Positions 45,117-56,498 of a stretch of DNA of 64,000 nt are shown here, in pieces. The translations under genes and the position numbers were made by a program. The DNA comes from Gnetum montanum. Taxonomy: Eukaryota; Streptophyta; Gnetopsida; Gnetales; Gnetaceae. Position 1 is the first letter of the stretch, and every line of letters begins with the position of its first letter. The notes beneath the pieces are model-generated. The model ran no database searches. It was not told where the DNA came from and saw nothing but the letters and a program-made list of their open reading frames with translations. The stretch covers positions 318,175 through 382,174 of the forward strand of contig MNCI01037953.1 in assembly GCA_015680685.1 (NCBI GenBank). Direction: 5' to 3'.

Positions 45117-46660
45117 GAGAGATGTTTGCTTATTGAAGAATGGCTTCATGTCTTGATTGATGGGGAAGCTCAAAAAGATTTTTTTTCTTCTAGGATAGCT
45201 ACTATGATTGCCAACTAAACCTCATATGAGACCTTATGAAATGTGTTAGCTATCTAGAAATTTTTTGAAGAGGTAAGGGAATAGTACATTGTCAGATTTA
45301 AAGTTGGAGGTTTTTATGATATTATGAAGTATTATGTATATCAAACCAGTTATGGTAATGTAATTATTGGTCGACCTTATGATTTTGACAATGGTGGTTA
45401 GTTTAATGGATCAAGACATGTGTGGAGTGTAGCTAGATCTAATGGAGCCCATGAGTTAATTTCCATGAAAACTAAACAAGTGAGGTAGTAAAGCTTACTT
45501 AATTCTTTCTTTATCCTTCTAGGAGAGAGGAAATATATTAAGAAATATGATGAAACAAATTTTGTTATTGTGGTTCTAATAATAGTTGCTACTAACCATG
45601 ATGATGTGCAAGTTGAACTTTCTATAGGTGTTCTAGGCTTGGAGGAAACATTTTCCATGGTGCCCAAGGAAGAAGATGAAGGATCTAGTGAAGTAGAGGT
45701 CAATGAGAAAAGAAGTTCTCAAGTATCTATTATTGAGTAAGGAAGTGATTAATACTCAAGGGTTTTAAGAAAGGGAACCACATGCTCCATCAAAGAGTCC
45801 AAGAGATCTTCTAGGTCCAAGATGGAACATGCTGCTGATCAAAGAGAGTTTGAACCTCGTAAGTTAGAGGAGGCAATAGATTAGGGCCACAGGAGTGGCA
45901 AAGATTAAGGGACTTCTTTAATAATAGTAAAATGTATAACTAGAAGGAATGATACTTATCCTTTATGAAATTATTCTACACCTTGTGGTAAGGGAAGTGA
46001 GATTCTATGCAAAATTGAGGTTGTCTCATTAGAGAGAAGTAAGTCTTCTAACCAAGGTATGTAGAAGATTGATTTCCTTAATGAAGAAACTATTGATATA
46101 TCATTTGTAGAGGAGAAAAAAGAGGAGTTTGTGACTCCTAGAATGAATATTGAAGCTTTCAACTTTGATAATATTAAGCAGCCACATGTTGAATATTAAA
46201 TTGAACCAAAGATGGATGGGAGGAGCCATGAAAAGATGAGTAAGTATGAACTTAATCTTGTTGATGGTAGTAATATTTCTTATGTAGAAGCTAGCAGGAT
46301 GGATGCTGGTTTTTCACTTCAACTTGGTAGTAGCTTGTTCCATTGTGATGATGAACATCATGATCATTATGATGATTATGTTAAAACTATGAGTTATGTT
46401 ATCAATGATGGAAGTAATAGAACTTTTGATGCCATTGTTGGTAAGAGCAAGCTTGGTAATGGTAATTTGGTTGCTAATGATGGATATAGTAGTAGTCATA
46501 ATGAGAAGATCATTATTGATATGGATGTGGACATTGATAGTGATGGATGGACAGTGTGAAGGCAATATACATTGTGATTATGATGGTGGAGGAAGGATGA
46601 GTGAGAGACTTCCAAATACTAAGAAGAATATGATCTTTAATGATGAAGCTCAACTTAGTG
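45117..46660 (+). pseudogene. Element D protease end and unidentified ORF segment
   Basis: One frame runs from about 45369 to 46559. It starts with VIIGRPYDFDNGG and SRHVWSV, the C-terminal part of a Ty3 protease, then LGLEETFSMVPKE, which resembles the segment just before reverse transcriptase. From about 45690 an unidentified part of roughly 290 codons follows, rich in Ser, Lys, Glu and Asp, with an intact 115-codon stretch at 46212-46559. Its few stops are TAG or TAA. No RT, RNase H or integrase motif occurs. The frame shifts near 46555 into the GPY/F module. Confidence 0.6.
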
Positions 46661-47000
46661 TTGATTTTGTACAAGAGATGAGAGATATCCATGCATAGGG
46701 AAAATAAAATCTTGATAAGAAGGCTAAAGATAAAGTTTTCAAAAGGAGTTAGGATAAATGGAAGCCAAATTTACTTGGTGACTTGGTTTGGGTGCACTTG
46801 AAGAAGAAGTAGTTGAGAGGTATTAACTTCTCAAAATGAAAGTCAAGAAGATGGGGTCTTTTAAAATCAAGGATAATATAAATGATAATTATTTTGAGAT
46901 TGATTTGTCAAATAATATTAGTATGGATTTTGTCTTTAATGTTTTAGATCTTCCATAGTATCATGCACTAGCTAATGAAGAGACCATACAAGGTAGCATT
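46661..47000 (+). pseudogene. Element D integrase C-terminal GPY/F module
   Basis: The reading shows DFVQEMRDIHA, then GDLVWVHLKKK at 46777-46809, then LRGINFSK, INDNYFEIDLSNN and VFNVLDLPQYH. This order (DLVWVHLrke, KLkpr..GPfkv, iNDNaYkidLP, fNVaDL) is that of the region following the integrase core in Ty3 chromoviruses. The core itself (zinc finger and DDE) is absent. Confidence 0.75.
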
Positions 47001-47059
47001 GATGAGTTGATGGGGGCTAGTCCAAGTCCTCAATGGAGAGGAAGGTAATTATACTTAAA

Positions 47060-47212
47060 TAGATAAAATCTTCTAGTAATCGAGGCATGAAGAGATATGA
47101 GTACTTAATCCATTGGAAAGATCAGTCTATAGATGATGTTGTATGGCTCCATGAAAGCAAACTTCATAAGTGGGAAATGACTTCAACCCCTACTCCCTTA
47201 ATTACCTAAGTT
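47060..47212 (+). pseudogene. Element D chromodomain
   Basis: YEYLIHWKDQSIDDVVWLHE at 47096-47155 matches the chromodomain pattern YLVKWKG...eaTWEp, and is followed by a short tail. Chromodomains direct chromovirus integration to particular chromatin. The residues that would form the aromatic cage are partly changed (VVW where aTW is usual). Confidence 0.75.
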
Positions 47213-47235
47213 CATTTTCTAAAGAAAGGAAGAGC

Positions 47236-48102
47236 TAGGGAACACATTTTCTATTTCACTTTATTCTTTACTATGTATGTGTTTTGTATGTTTTGGAATT
47301 TATAAATACATCTTGGAAGGTAAGAAGATCTCAAAAGAAGTACATCTATCCAAACTAGGAGACATCTCATGAAAGGCATCTTACCATAGCTAAGATGTCA
47401 TAGCTAGGGTGGAGACATCTCCTAAAAATAATATACATCTTTTCTAAATGTTGTGTTTTCATAAGAGACAACCTGAAAAGGTTAGAGATAATTTGTATGG
47501 CTAGGCAAACTTTCTAAATCCCTTGCCCCAATTTGGAAAATAGCCATTGTAATTTGGAAAAAAAGGAAATAGTCAAGGTCTAGATGAGACAACCATGGAA
47601 ACATTTGAAGTACCTCAAGATGAGTTGAGAGAGGTTTCTATATTTCTTATCTCATGTTATTTATAAATATTAATGTAATTCATAATTGTTATGAAGGAAG
47701 GAGAAAGAGAGAGAGTTCTGAGATGAGATTGAGCAAGGTATGGGAGAGCACATTGATTGAGTGCATAAAGGTTGCACCATCATAATCAATTGTGTAAAGC
47801 TATATTCTCTAATCTTTCTTGTATTTTGAGATCTCATTCTCAAGTTGTAGGAGGATCTCTCTATTGATTGTGTCTTGCATTGAGAACAACCATTGTGTGA
47901 TGGAAGAGCTTCATGCTCTAGAATGTCATTTGATTATGAAAGGTTTTAGATATTTGTGAGTTTTTTGGAACCCATTTGCAATCTTCTAATCAATTAATTG
48001 AAGATATCTAGTTTTCTTATTTTCTAGTGAAAGGTTCAGTCTTTGCATAATATCTAGATTTATTAGTTAAAGATGATTTATTAGAGGAGTGAACCTACTC
48101 CA
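47236..48102 (+). mobile_element. Element D 3' LTR
   Basis: Partner of 17393-18319. A purine tract AAAGAAAGGAAGAGC at 47221-47235 precedes it. Palindrome words occur at 47295-47450 and TATAAATA at 47662-47669. The F gag resumes right after it. Confidence 0.8.
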
Positions 48103-48290
48103 AATAAGATCCACCAATCTTGAAGTGGTATAATCCTAATAATTTCTACTACTGTCATGAGGTTATAGTCATGAAATAGATGACTATAATGCACTTTAAG
48201 ATGACATTTAGGCTCTTGTAAAAAAAGGAAGAAGAGTATTCAACATTCTAGTCCAATCCAACATTCAAGATATGTAAATCTTCCAAGATC
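48103..48290 (+). pseudogene. gag: Element F gag, zinc-knuckle part downstream of D
   Basis: The translation gives WYNPNNFYYCHEVI, then a short gap, then DDYNAL and DDIxALVKKG, corresponding to the CxYHxxxGHxTxDCxxLKxxIxxLV motif of plant Ty3 Gag. This is the expected continuation of the gag core ending at 17392. Confidence 0.65.
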
Positions 48291-49470
48291 TTTTAAATTT
48301 TGAGTTAAGAGGATATCTATATTTTTTCTTGAACCCAAAGCTAATTGGCTTAAGACCCCCTTTGTTATTCAAATGGGTCTCTTTCAAACCAATCCATAAA
48401 TATCATCATAAACTAATCCTCCTATATCCAAGAAGTCTTTTATCATCAATATTTCTACAAATGATTCTCTTAGATTGGCTTTCCAAATGTACAAAGAGCA
48501 TGACTTTTTATAGATATCATGTAATACTATGATACTCTTTCTATTCCTCAAAATCCCATGAGTTCTAGCTCTCCATCACCACCAAGAAGCAAGTCATCTT
48601 TTCTTACTGCATCTCACATAACTAATTTTTCTTATTTCACCTTATGAAGTGCCTTCTCCATCATGTTTCTTATTCCCATCCATCTCAACAAAATTACCAT
48701 TATTTTCTCTAGTAAACTACATTTAATGCTTTGAACCTTAAAGCTAACTTGGTAGAGCTTAATTTAGTAAAGACATTTTCCATTCTTTGTCACCAAGCCA
48801 AAGTTTCTGCTCTACTAGCTGATGTGGTAAAAATTACTATTTAAAAGCCAAGATACTTTTCTAGTGAGGAAATGGTTTCTACTGTCACTTAATTATTTAT
48901 TCTAATGGCTATTGCTATGAAACTAGTTCTTAAGTCCTACAATTCCTTTTATTGATGTGCCCAACTTATAGCTTATGGGAATACAAATATAAGCTTGAAC
49001 TTATCTATAGGCTCTATTCTTGTTGCCCAATTGAATTAATCTATGAAACACATCACTTCACTTGAAATCCCTAGCTTTCCAATTTTGTGAATTATGGATT
49101 GAAAATATTTAAAAAGGTAGACTTAGCTTTGAGATTCTAGTTCTATAAATATGCTATGTCTTAGGGCTATTTCTTTGAAAAATTGTGATTGAAATTCATC
49201 ATTACAATTACTTAATAGCTTGAACCCTATCTTGTTATAAATTTTATCAAAAGGTAAAATTATTCTTTGCTCTAGAAATGCTATCACATATCACATTCTT
49301 GAATAAAGGGCTTAAACTCAAAGCATTCTTCCATTAAACACTTCTTCAACCATTTATTATTTCTTTATCTTAGAAGTTTCTTTTCTTTAATGGGGATGAT
49401 GAGAATAATTGATCCTATAATAATAATTTTAAACTATTCCATAACTATGGTCAGTTGTTCACCAATAATC
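48291..49470 (+). other. Probable decayed continuation of element F
   Basis: AT-rich; the longest sense frame is 67 codons (48329-48532). No protease or polymerase motif can be supported. Position suggests F coding sequence after gag. Confidence 0.35.
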
Positions 49471-49850
49471 CTATAAAACAATAGTATAGTATGCTTCATA
49501 TAATGTCTTATCATTTCACAAAAACATATCTTGCTAACAACCTCAACAACTAGTGCTATAGGAACTTGTTCAATATACATAGAACATAACTAATGTACAT
49601 CATAGTTCCACAAGTAAATACTAGTGGCAAGGATCCTTAGTCATTATGTCAGAAAAAATATAATTTTAAACACAGCTATAGCTCATATGAATATTGCATA
49701 CTTGTAGGGCTAAACCATGAACATATCATCATACATCCACATTATGTACACATTAAAACTATGAATGCATTTATAATGATAAAAATAAACTATATTTTTA
49801 TTAATTTTTTATTCATAAGCTAAAACCAGGTACAAGATAGAAGTAAACAC
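49470..49850 (-). repeat. Inverted fragment of the H-type LTR
   Basis: The minus strand here matches the start of 51330-52440 and 59490-60612: ATGTATGATGATAT, GGTTTAGCCCTACAAGT, CACTAGTATTTACTTG and AGCAAGATATGTTT in the same order. It ends after about 330 bp. Confidence 0.6.
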
Positions 49851-50042
49851 TAAATGAAGAAACAGTTAACTACTCCTCGTACATAAGTGTTAGGTTAAAA
49901 GTTCAAAAATTAACAAATAATCATCATTGACAATTTATAGTTTGAGATGCTAATTTTATAACTTATAAATAAAATGAAAATGGTTGAGTTAAACTTAAAA
50001 CATCATATCATTCTTTATCTAAGCATGTTAGTATCTTATTGT

Positions 50043-50560
50043 TTGGATATTGACCAGAATCTTCGATTTGTAAATATAAGTGGAGAAAGCTAAGATATTA
50101 ATTAGAATCAAAGACATATATCTAAAAACATGTTTCTACCAATCACTAAAGTTGTGTATTATTTGTGTAGTATGGTATTAGCTATCCCAAAACACAATAA
50201 AATACCCTAAACCTATTGACAAATATACTTGAAACATGTATACTTATTTGGAATACAACTGAAAAAATAGGATAACCAAAGAACATGAAGTGCTAAAATT
50301 TACCACTTCTAATATCTCATACTATAATTAGAATTTTTTATGGGAAGGAATTAGTAACTATAAAATTAAAAGATAAGAAAATAAATTATAAAATCCCCAA
50401 AAAATGAATTTAATATCCCAAACATTCTAATTAACTCCTAAACTCATGTATGTGTGACTGCAATAAACTTGAAGACAATTCTTGGAAAATCTAGAATGAA
50501 ACCATGGATTTGAAATTTACTAAGGAAACAACAATGTGGTGCAAATAAGATCATTATAAA
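50043..50560 (+). repeat. Repeat K, first copy
   Basis: It matches 60646-61340 in the same orientation: a tGATAtTgACCA-like start, TTATTTGGAA(T/C), ACCACTTCTAATAT, CCAAACATTCTA and TAACTCCTAAA occur in order. It has no coding content. It may be an LTR, but ends are not defined. Confidence 0.5.
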
Positions 50561-50584
50561 AATAAGAATCAACAAAATCATTAA

Positions 50585-50960
50585 ATTGCTTAATGTAGAC
50601 TTCCTCTTACATGGCTCCATTTATAAAGGCACTTTTCATATTCATTTGGTATAAAGTGACCTCTTTGAAGAAAGAAAATGTAATTAGAATGAAAATATAC
50701 TTCATTAAAGCTAGATGTGTAAATTTTTTAACAAAGTCTATTCCCTTCTACTCATTGTATCCCTTGATAACAAATCTTACTTTTCTTCTGATAACAACTC
50801 TTCAATAAATTGTTTTGTTTCTAAAAATCTATTTTGTTTCAATTATGAGTGTATAATCATGTCATATAATCATTCAAGAGACATCATAAACATATCATCA
50901 TCATATAATAAAATATCCTAATGCATAAATTAATAGAACAAACAATGATCACCATGTTAA
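50585..50960 (-). pseudogene. pol: Copia reverse transcriptase fragment
   Basis: The minus strand reads VVIRRKVRFVIKGYNE, KGIDFVKKFTHLALMKYIF and VTLYQMNMKSAFINGAM in order. These are the copia RT hallmark segments (RNKARLVaKGY.Q.eGiDy.etFaPVaR, YQMDVKSAFLNG). The fragment ends at EEVYIK near 50590. No other pol domain is recognised nearby. Confidence 0.8.
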
Positions 50961-51329
50961 TACTTTAGTTATGAGAGAGGTGATCCTTCAAGGGATATTT
51001 TTCTATTCACCTGTGGATTATCTTATTTCTTTTCATTTTTGTTTCCAATTTTTAGATTTGGATCAATATCCAAATAGTAATTAAAGAAAATACTAACTAA
51101 AATTTATTAAGATGAACTCCATCATTTTTCTTTTGCTTCTAAGAAGTTAAAAACCTAGCCTCCCAAATTGCAAATGATCAATGCAACCTAGTTGTTAATA
51201 ATCTAAACATGTAAGAAAAACATTATGTACTAGTAGTCAAATATTTCCACATTTAATATTCACCTCTTATTGTAACATATTTCAATGTATAGCTAAAAAT
51301 TGTTAAAAGGATGGCTCTTTTAAATTATA

Positions 51330-52440
51330 ATAAATACAAGCATAGTTTTAATGTATACATAATATAGATGTATGATGATATTTTTATGATTTAGTCCTAC
51401 AAGTGTGGAATATGCATATGAGTTATAGTTGTGTTATAAAATTATATTTTCTATGGCATAATATCTTGGAATCCTCACCACCAGTATTTACATGTGAGAT
51501 TATGATGTACATTAGTGATATTCTGCACATGCCAAGAAAGGTCCTACAACACTAGTTACTGATATCTCTAGCAAGATATGTTTATGTGAAGAAATAAACT
51601 ATTATGTGAAGCATACCATAGTACTAGTGTTTATTATCTGTGTGTGTGATGTGATATATACCTATGTGGTATTAGTACTAAAATACACATATGTTTCAAG
51701 CTTAAACTAGCCTAGTATTGAGTCTTGATGTTACTTGCATTTGTGATAAAACATGTAGTACTAGTTGCTTATGCTTAACGAGTAGGTGGAGCTAGCATTT
51801 GATGCGTATACTAGCTGATGATAAGGCATCCTAAAGATAGTATTAAATTTTTGGCTGGTAAATGGCATAGGTGTATTCATCCCTATGACCAACTCAACAA
51901 AAGGCTAGTGGTTTCAAGACACAAGTTGATAGATCCTAGTACTAATTATATAAATAGAGACTAATAAAATACTTGAACATATTTGATTTTGAGTATTCAT
52001 AACTACAATTACACATGCCACACTAAACATGAATATGCTAGTTGCTCCATGGGATTTGTATATGTTTGGTATTATGTATGTCTAATATTATTGATTAAGG
52101 TTATGATGGGTATCTTAGTGTAGGCATGTGGTTTGGATTATATGTGTGTTCATGTGCTAAGCTATACTGTGATATAATTGGTTCTTTCATTAGCATGGTC
52201 TAAGGCTTAAAACCATATTGCTACTAGCTCATGTATTAATATGATTAGATATGTATAGTTCTTGGGTGTTGGTTTTTATATGAGGTTTTATGACTATGTA
52301 TGCTTTCTACAATGCGATTTTTGGTTATGATATGAAATTTATGTGTGATATAATATGTGTTTTTTATATATATGCATGTCATTCTTAGAGTACATGCAAG
52401 AATGGCCTTCAATGTGCGATGCTCTTTTCCTCATTCCTCT
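51330..52440. repeat. H-type repeat, left copy (probable LTR)
   Basis: It matches 59490-60612 over about 1.1 kb in the same orientation: GGAATATGCATATG, AGTATTTACNTNTGAGATT, TGATGTACATTAG, AGCTCATGTAT, and CATGCAAG near the end. With chromovirus coding between the copies on the minus strand, they may be the LTRs of element H. Exact ends and primer site were not found. Confidence 0.6.
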
Positions 52441-52499
52441 TCTCTAGTATAAAGGCTTCCTAAAAATTTTTATAATGAAATTATTTTAATATAGCTACT

Positions 52500-52990
52500 A
52501 GATAGGTGATAGACATTGATTTATGTTTAGCATTAGAAACTCATAATGGTCATAACAAGTCTAAAATATACTCTTCAACATATCTTACTTTTGAACTTAT
52601 ACCTAATGATAATTAAACTTGATATCAATCATTGAGAACATATGAGCTTCCTAATGATGATAAAAAAATTCATGAATATGTGATAATGGACATCTATTCT
52701 TCAAAGTGAGCTAACTAAGCTACCTATATTCAATATGTAACCATAAACTACCATCCGCTTAACAACTAACATTAGCATATTCCATATTGACACACTAGAA
52801 TGAATACAACCTATGTCTATTAACTCATGCAACTTGATCTTTAACTCTACTAACAATACTAGTGACATTTCATTTGAAGTCTTCAAGATAGGTTCTATCC
52901 CTAGCTTGAACTCAATCTTAAACTCAACCTCATGCCTCAATGGTGATCTTAATAACTTAGACTACAAAACATTATGAACCTTACAACCCA
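52500..52990 (-). pseudogene. pol: Element H reverse transcriptase, N-terminal part
   Basis: Minus-strand frame 52940-52701 contains EFKIEFKLGIEPILKTSNEM and LKIKLHELIDIGCIHSSVSI, matching the Ty3 RT start. It continues to HMFSMIDIKFNYH and YDHYEFLML near 52560, the fingers and palm motifs of RT. The active site YxDD is missing because the sequence breaks off at the LTR-like repeat near 52440. Confidence 0.8.
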
Positions 52991-53149
52991 CACGAATTTG
53001 ATCAAGATTCACTATCTTGGGACTATATACTATGACCATATATCATGTATGCCTCATCTATGGAATCTTATAAAATACTTGGTATGATATCAAATCTAGT
53101 CACACTAACCAAGTTCAACTCTAAATATCAGCCTATTCACCATCAGTTA

Positions 53150-54560
53150 TTTATACCCTTAGGATTTTCTACTATTAATCTACACTAGTAGTGAATTATG
53201 ATAGTCAATCCATACCTAGTATCACAACATACTCTTAAAGATTCATCACATATAAATCACTTATTGAATAAAAACTCTAAATATCTCTAATATACTCAAG
53301 TTTCATGAACCCCAATAGAGAATATTAATAACCCAAGATGGAAATCATGACATAATAAATCTAACTATTATACAATACTTAGATCTACATATAACATAAT
53401 AGCACTTGGATCAAATAAAATTAATATAAGAATCTATGATATTATACCTTTTTTCTCATCACTATATTGCGCTATATCCATAAGGATTCATCCAACAAAT
53501 CATATATCCTACCCTAGGTTCTTTTTCCTATTTCTTTAATTATGCTACTAAAACTCACTATCCATCCTTTGTAGATGATCTCTATCCTCAGCCATGTCCT
53601 CCAATATCAAACATTTCCTTGTCCAATATCATAGATGACCATATGCAAAGAAGTTTAGATAATCTAAAGACATGTCTAAATTTCCCATGATGAAATCATA
53701 CAATAGCTCTATTCCCCACCGCACCCCCACGCCGCCCCCACAACCCAAACCCCCCCTCCCTCTCCCCAACTTGCTCATGTCCACTAGCTATCTACTATTA
53801 CTATTAATCATCTTGTCCATGAATTTGTTTGGAATTGATAGGATCTTTAGATGGTGATCCTCTCTTTCATTCCTATCTTCTCTCATGACATGTCACATCA
53901 ACCTACTCTCTCTCTCTCTATGTCTATGATAATGAATTTAACCTCTTCATAGGATGTCAACCTAAGAAACAGTATACAATCTTTAAAGGAAGTTATCAAT
54001 CCTTTAAAAAATCTATTCATTCATGCTATAGCAAAAATCTACAATTCATACACACTTAACTCTAAAAAATGATCATTGTACTTTAGAACCATCAAGCTAT
54101 CCTAAAATAATTGATAGAACTCATCTTCTTTAGCTTTGAAACACTTAGCAAAAATATATCAACCTTAAACCATAGTTATAAAATTGGTCCATTAAACCTC
54201 CTAGTTCATTCATTTCTTGACCAACTCCACTATCCTTTATGACTATCATGCTATGTTTACTAATTCATAGACTTCCAGTTAGATTTGCAACACTAAGTTT
54301 CATCCCATTAGATCAAATAATTTTGCTAGCTTCTCCAACCACTTTGTAGTTATGTAGTTGTCATAGGATCCTCAGTTCTAGTAAACATCAAAGACTCTAA
54401 CCTATAAATTTACATTACCAGCTTCCTAAGCTACACACCAACCTTACCACTACCCCTACCCATCTTTATAGTATGTGGAGTGAAGGTACTAGCTACATGC
54501 TACTACATAAAATATAATAATTATTTAGCAATCCTAATCTAGCTACTATCATGGCCATTG
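53150..54560 (-). pseudogene. gag: Element H gag and protease
   Basis: In minus-strand order: a Gag part at 54400-54100 with EDPMTTT and VGEASKII-like segments; a Gly-rich segment encoded by the C-rich tract at 53715-53768; and a degraded knuckle FFAYGHL-x-YWTRKC near 53620. VVILGMDWLS near 53210 is the chromovirus protease end motif. RT follows. Gag-protease-RT in one direction supports a minus-strand chromovirus of the Tekay/Del type. The frame is heavily broken. Confidence 0.65.
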
Positions 54561-55382
54561 ATAGATGCTTATAAATATTACTTCAACTATGCATGAGGCT
54601 TCATAGACACCCAAGTTAACTAGCATAAGAATCATATTGACTATAAATTATTGTAGCCTAATATCATAAATAGATAAGTACCACAAACATTGTACAATAT
54701 TAGAAAAACTTCATAGTAGTCATAGAAAACACAATGAAAGCATACTTATAGCAATTAAATCTACAAGCTATAGGTTCTATGGGATGCTTTATTTAGGTGA
54801 TGTTCTTGTGTGCATGCGCTAATGGAATGATTAATTAACAATAAAGTTTTGGATATCATACTCCTATTTAGGTTTTAAATTTTTCATCTTATTTTATATT
54901 CCCAAAGTTTCTACTTTCTATTTACATAGAATTCTAATAATAGTCTAACATAATGGAAGTAGCAAATTTTAAAGCTTTATGTTATCTAGTTATTCTATTT
55001 TTCATGTTGTGTTCAAAATAGGTGTATGCATTTTTAGTCTTTTTTTCAACATGTTTAATTTGTTTAATTGTCTTATAAAATTGTTAATATTGTATCACAT
55101 AAATTATATACATCTAAAGTAATTACCAAAAACATATGCTTTAGTGGGATATTTTTTTTTATTATCATTAGTATCTTGTGTTTTTTTTTCATTCATGTTT
55201 CCAACTCTAATATTTTTATTACTATCTAAATGGTAAGAAAAAAACATATTACTGTAAAGAATAACACATAGTGATTTAAGCTTAACTCCTCCATTTTTCA
55301 TATAACTTTTAGTTGTAAAATTAGCGTGACAAACTAGAAATAGTCAACCAAGACTAGTTTTTAATATCTAAATCTATGAATA
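54561..55382. other. Probable leader of element H, non-coding
   Basis: No coding. A 120-bp part (55100-55220), read on the minus strand, resembles 60660-60720, with AGAGTTGGAAA and GATACTAATGATA shared. Confidence 0.35.
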
Positions 55383-56498
55383 TGTTGAAGTTTTGTTTTA
55401 CATCTTAAGGAAACTTCACTATACCAAGATCTAATGAGTAAGAATTAAGATCATAGGATAATAACTATCTTCTTTAAGATAATTTCTCTTTGTATCCTTT
55501 TGCAATTATAAGTATTATTTGTCTTCCTAACTTCATTGGTTACAAGTCATCTTATGATGAACAAAGTTACATTGACTTAATTTTGTAACTTAGTACCAGT
55601 AATAAGCAATCTTACATAGTCTATAACAACTATTTTTTTAGATTATTATAAATTGTAATCAACATATTTTGACTTCTTGTTATTCTAGATACAATCATAC
55701 TAAGATTATAAAAATGTCTTATATTCTAGTGATGTGGTTCTTCCTTTTGCAATGCAACTTCTTTTGGATTGCACGTTCTTTGCATCATGGGCTAGTAGCA
55801 CACTTATGATGCTTGTTAGTTAACTTAATATTAGCTATTACTCTTAGTCTTACATGATCTAGGATACTCTTCTTCAATGATCAAATGCCAAGTTAGATCC
55901 TCTTCTCTTATGATATCTAATGGACTACTATCTTAGTCTAGTTTATCCTTCTTCCTTAAGTAGTCTTTGTAATTAGTTATCTTCATGATGTATTAATTTA
56001 GTTCACTCTACTAAATTTCTAATTCAATGATGCATTATTCTATCTCTTTATGTTGGACATATCTAAAAATTCAACTTCTCTTATTTTACTTCATGTCTTC
56101 ACTCAAGTATCTTTTGATTAGATAGATGACTTTATTTGATCTTTTGATCCTTCCATACTTATAACACACATAACTTGTAGCTTCTTTTCATTTGTACTTT
56201 GATGAATCAAAAAATTATTAACCTTCTATTTTATGAATAAATTCATGATTATTTTTCAATACCACGTTTCTTTTCATTTACTTATCATTTCATTTTTTTT
56301 CATTCATTTTCTTATTTGTGCACTTGTACACTTACTCATCAATTCTTACATACATTGTTAAGTAAGAAATTGGATTCTTCTATACTCTGTATGGAGTTGA
56401 GACTCTTAATGAATGATTATAGTTTTTCATGAAAATTAATGGATTAAGTTTAGAAACTAATTAAATTATATCTTAACCTAGAAGTATAAATTCTAACA
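55383..56498 (-). mobile_element. Element I 3' LTR
   Basis: It matches 58274-59380. Shared blocks include CTTATGATGAACAAAGTTA, TAGTACCAGTAATAAGC-like, TTGGATTGCAC and CATTTACTTATCATT. The minus-strand purine tract GAAGGGGAC lies next to its right end (56499-56507). Confidence 0.85.

Larger units (their letters stand above)
17393..48102 (+). mobile_element. Element D: deleted chromovirus, split by element X
   Basis: LTRs 17393-18319 and 47236-48102 match along their length. Interior parts are 18320-19740 and 45117-47235, so D itself is about 5.3 kb; the rest is inserted X and Tat2. Coding order is gag, protease, unidentified segment, GPY/F module, chromodomain. Reverse transcriptase, RNase H and the integrase core are absent, so D must have relied on a relative. 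It sits in the F gag. LTR boundaries are good to a few bases only, and I could not confirm the target duplication. Confidence 0.75.

Noticed and set aside
39770-47450. Auxin-response element arrays (TGTC core in AGATGTCT)
   Set aside because: The LTR pair comparison points to AGACGTCT as the original word, so the TGTC core is mostly a decay product.
50611-50921. Plus-strand frames of about 65 codons
   Set aside because: The minus strand of the same bases carries recognisable copia reverse-transcriptase motifs, so these are shadows.
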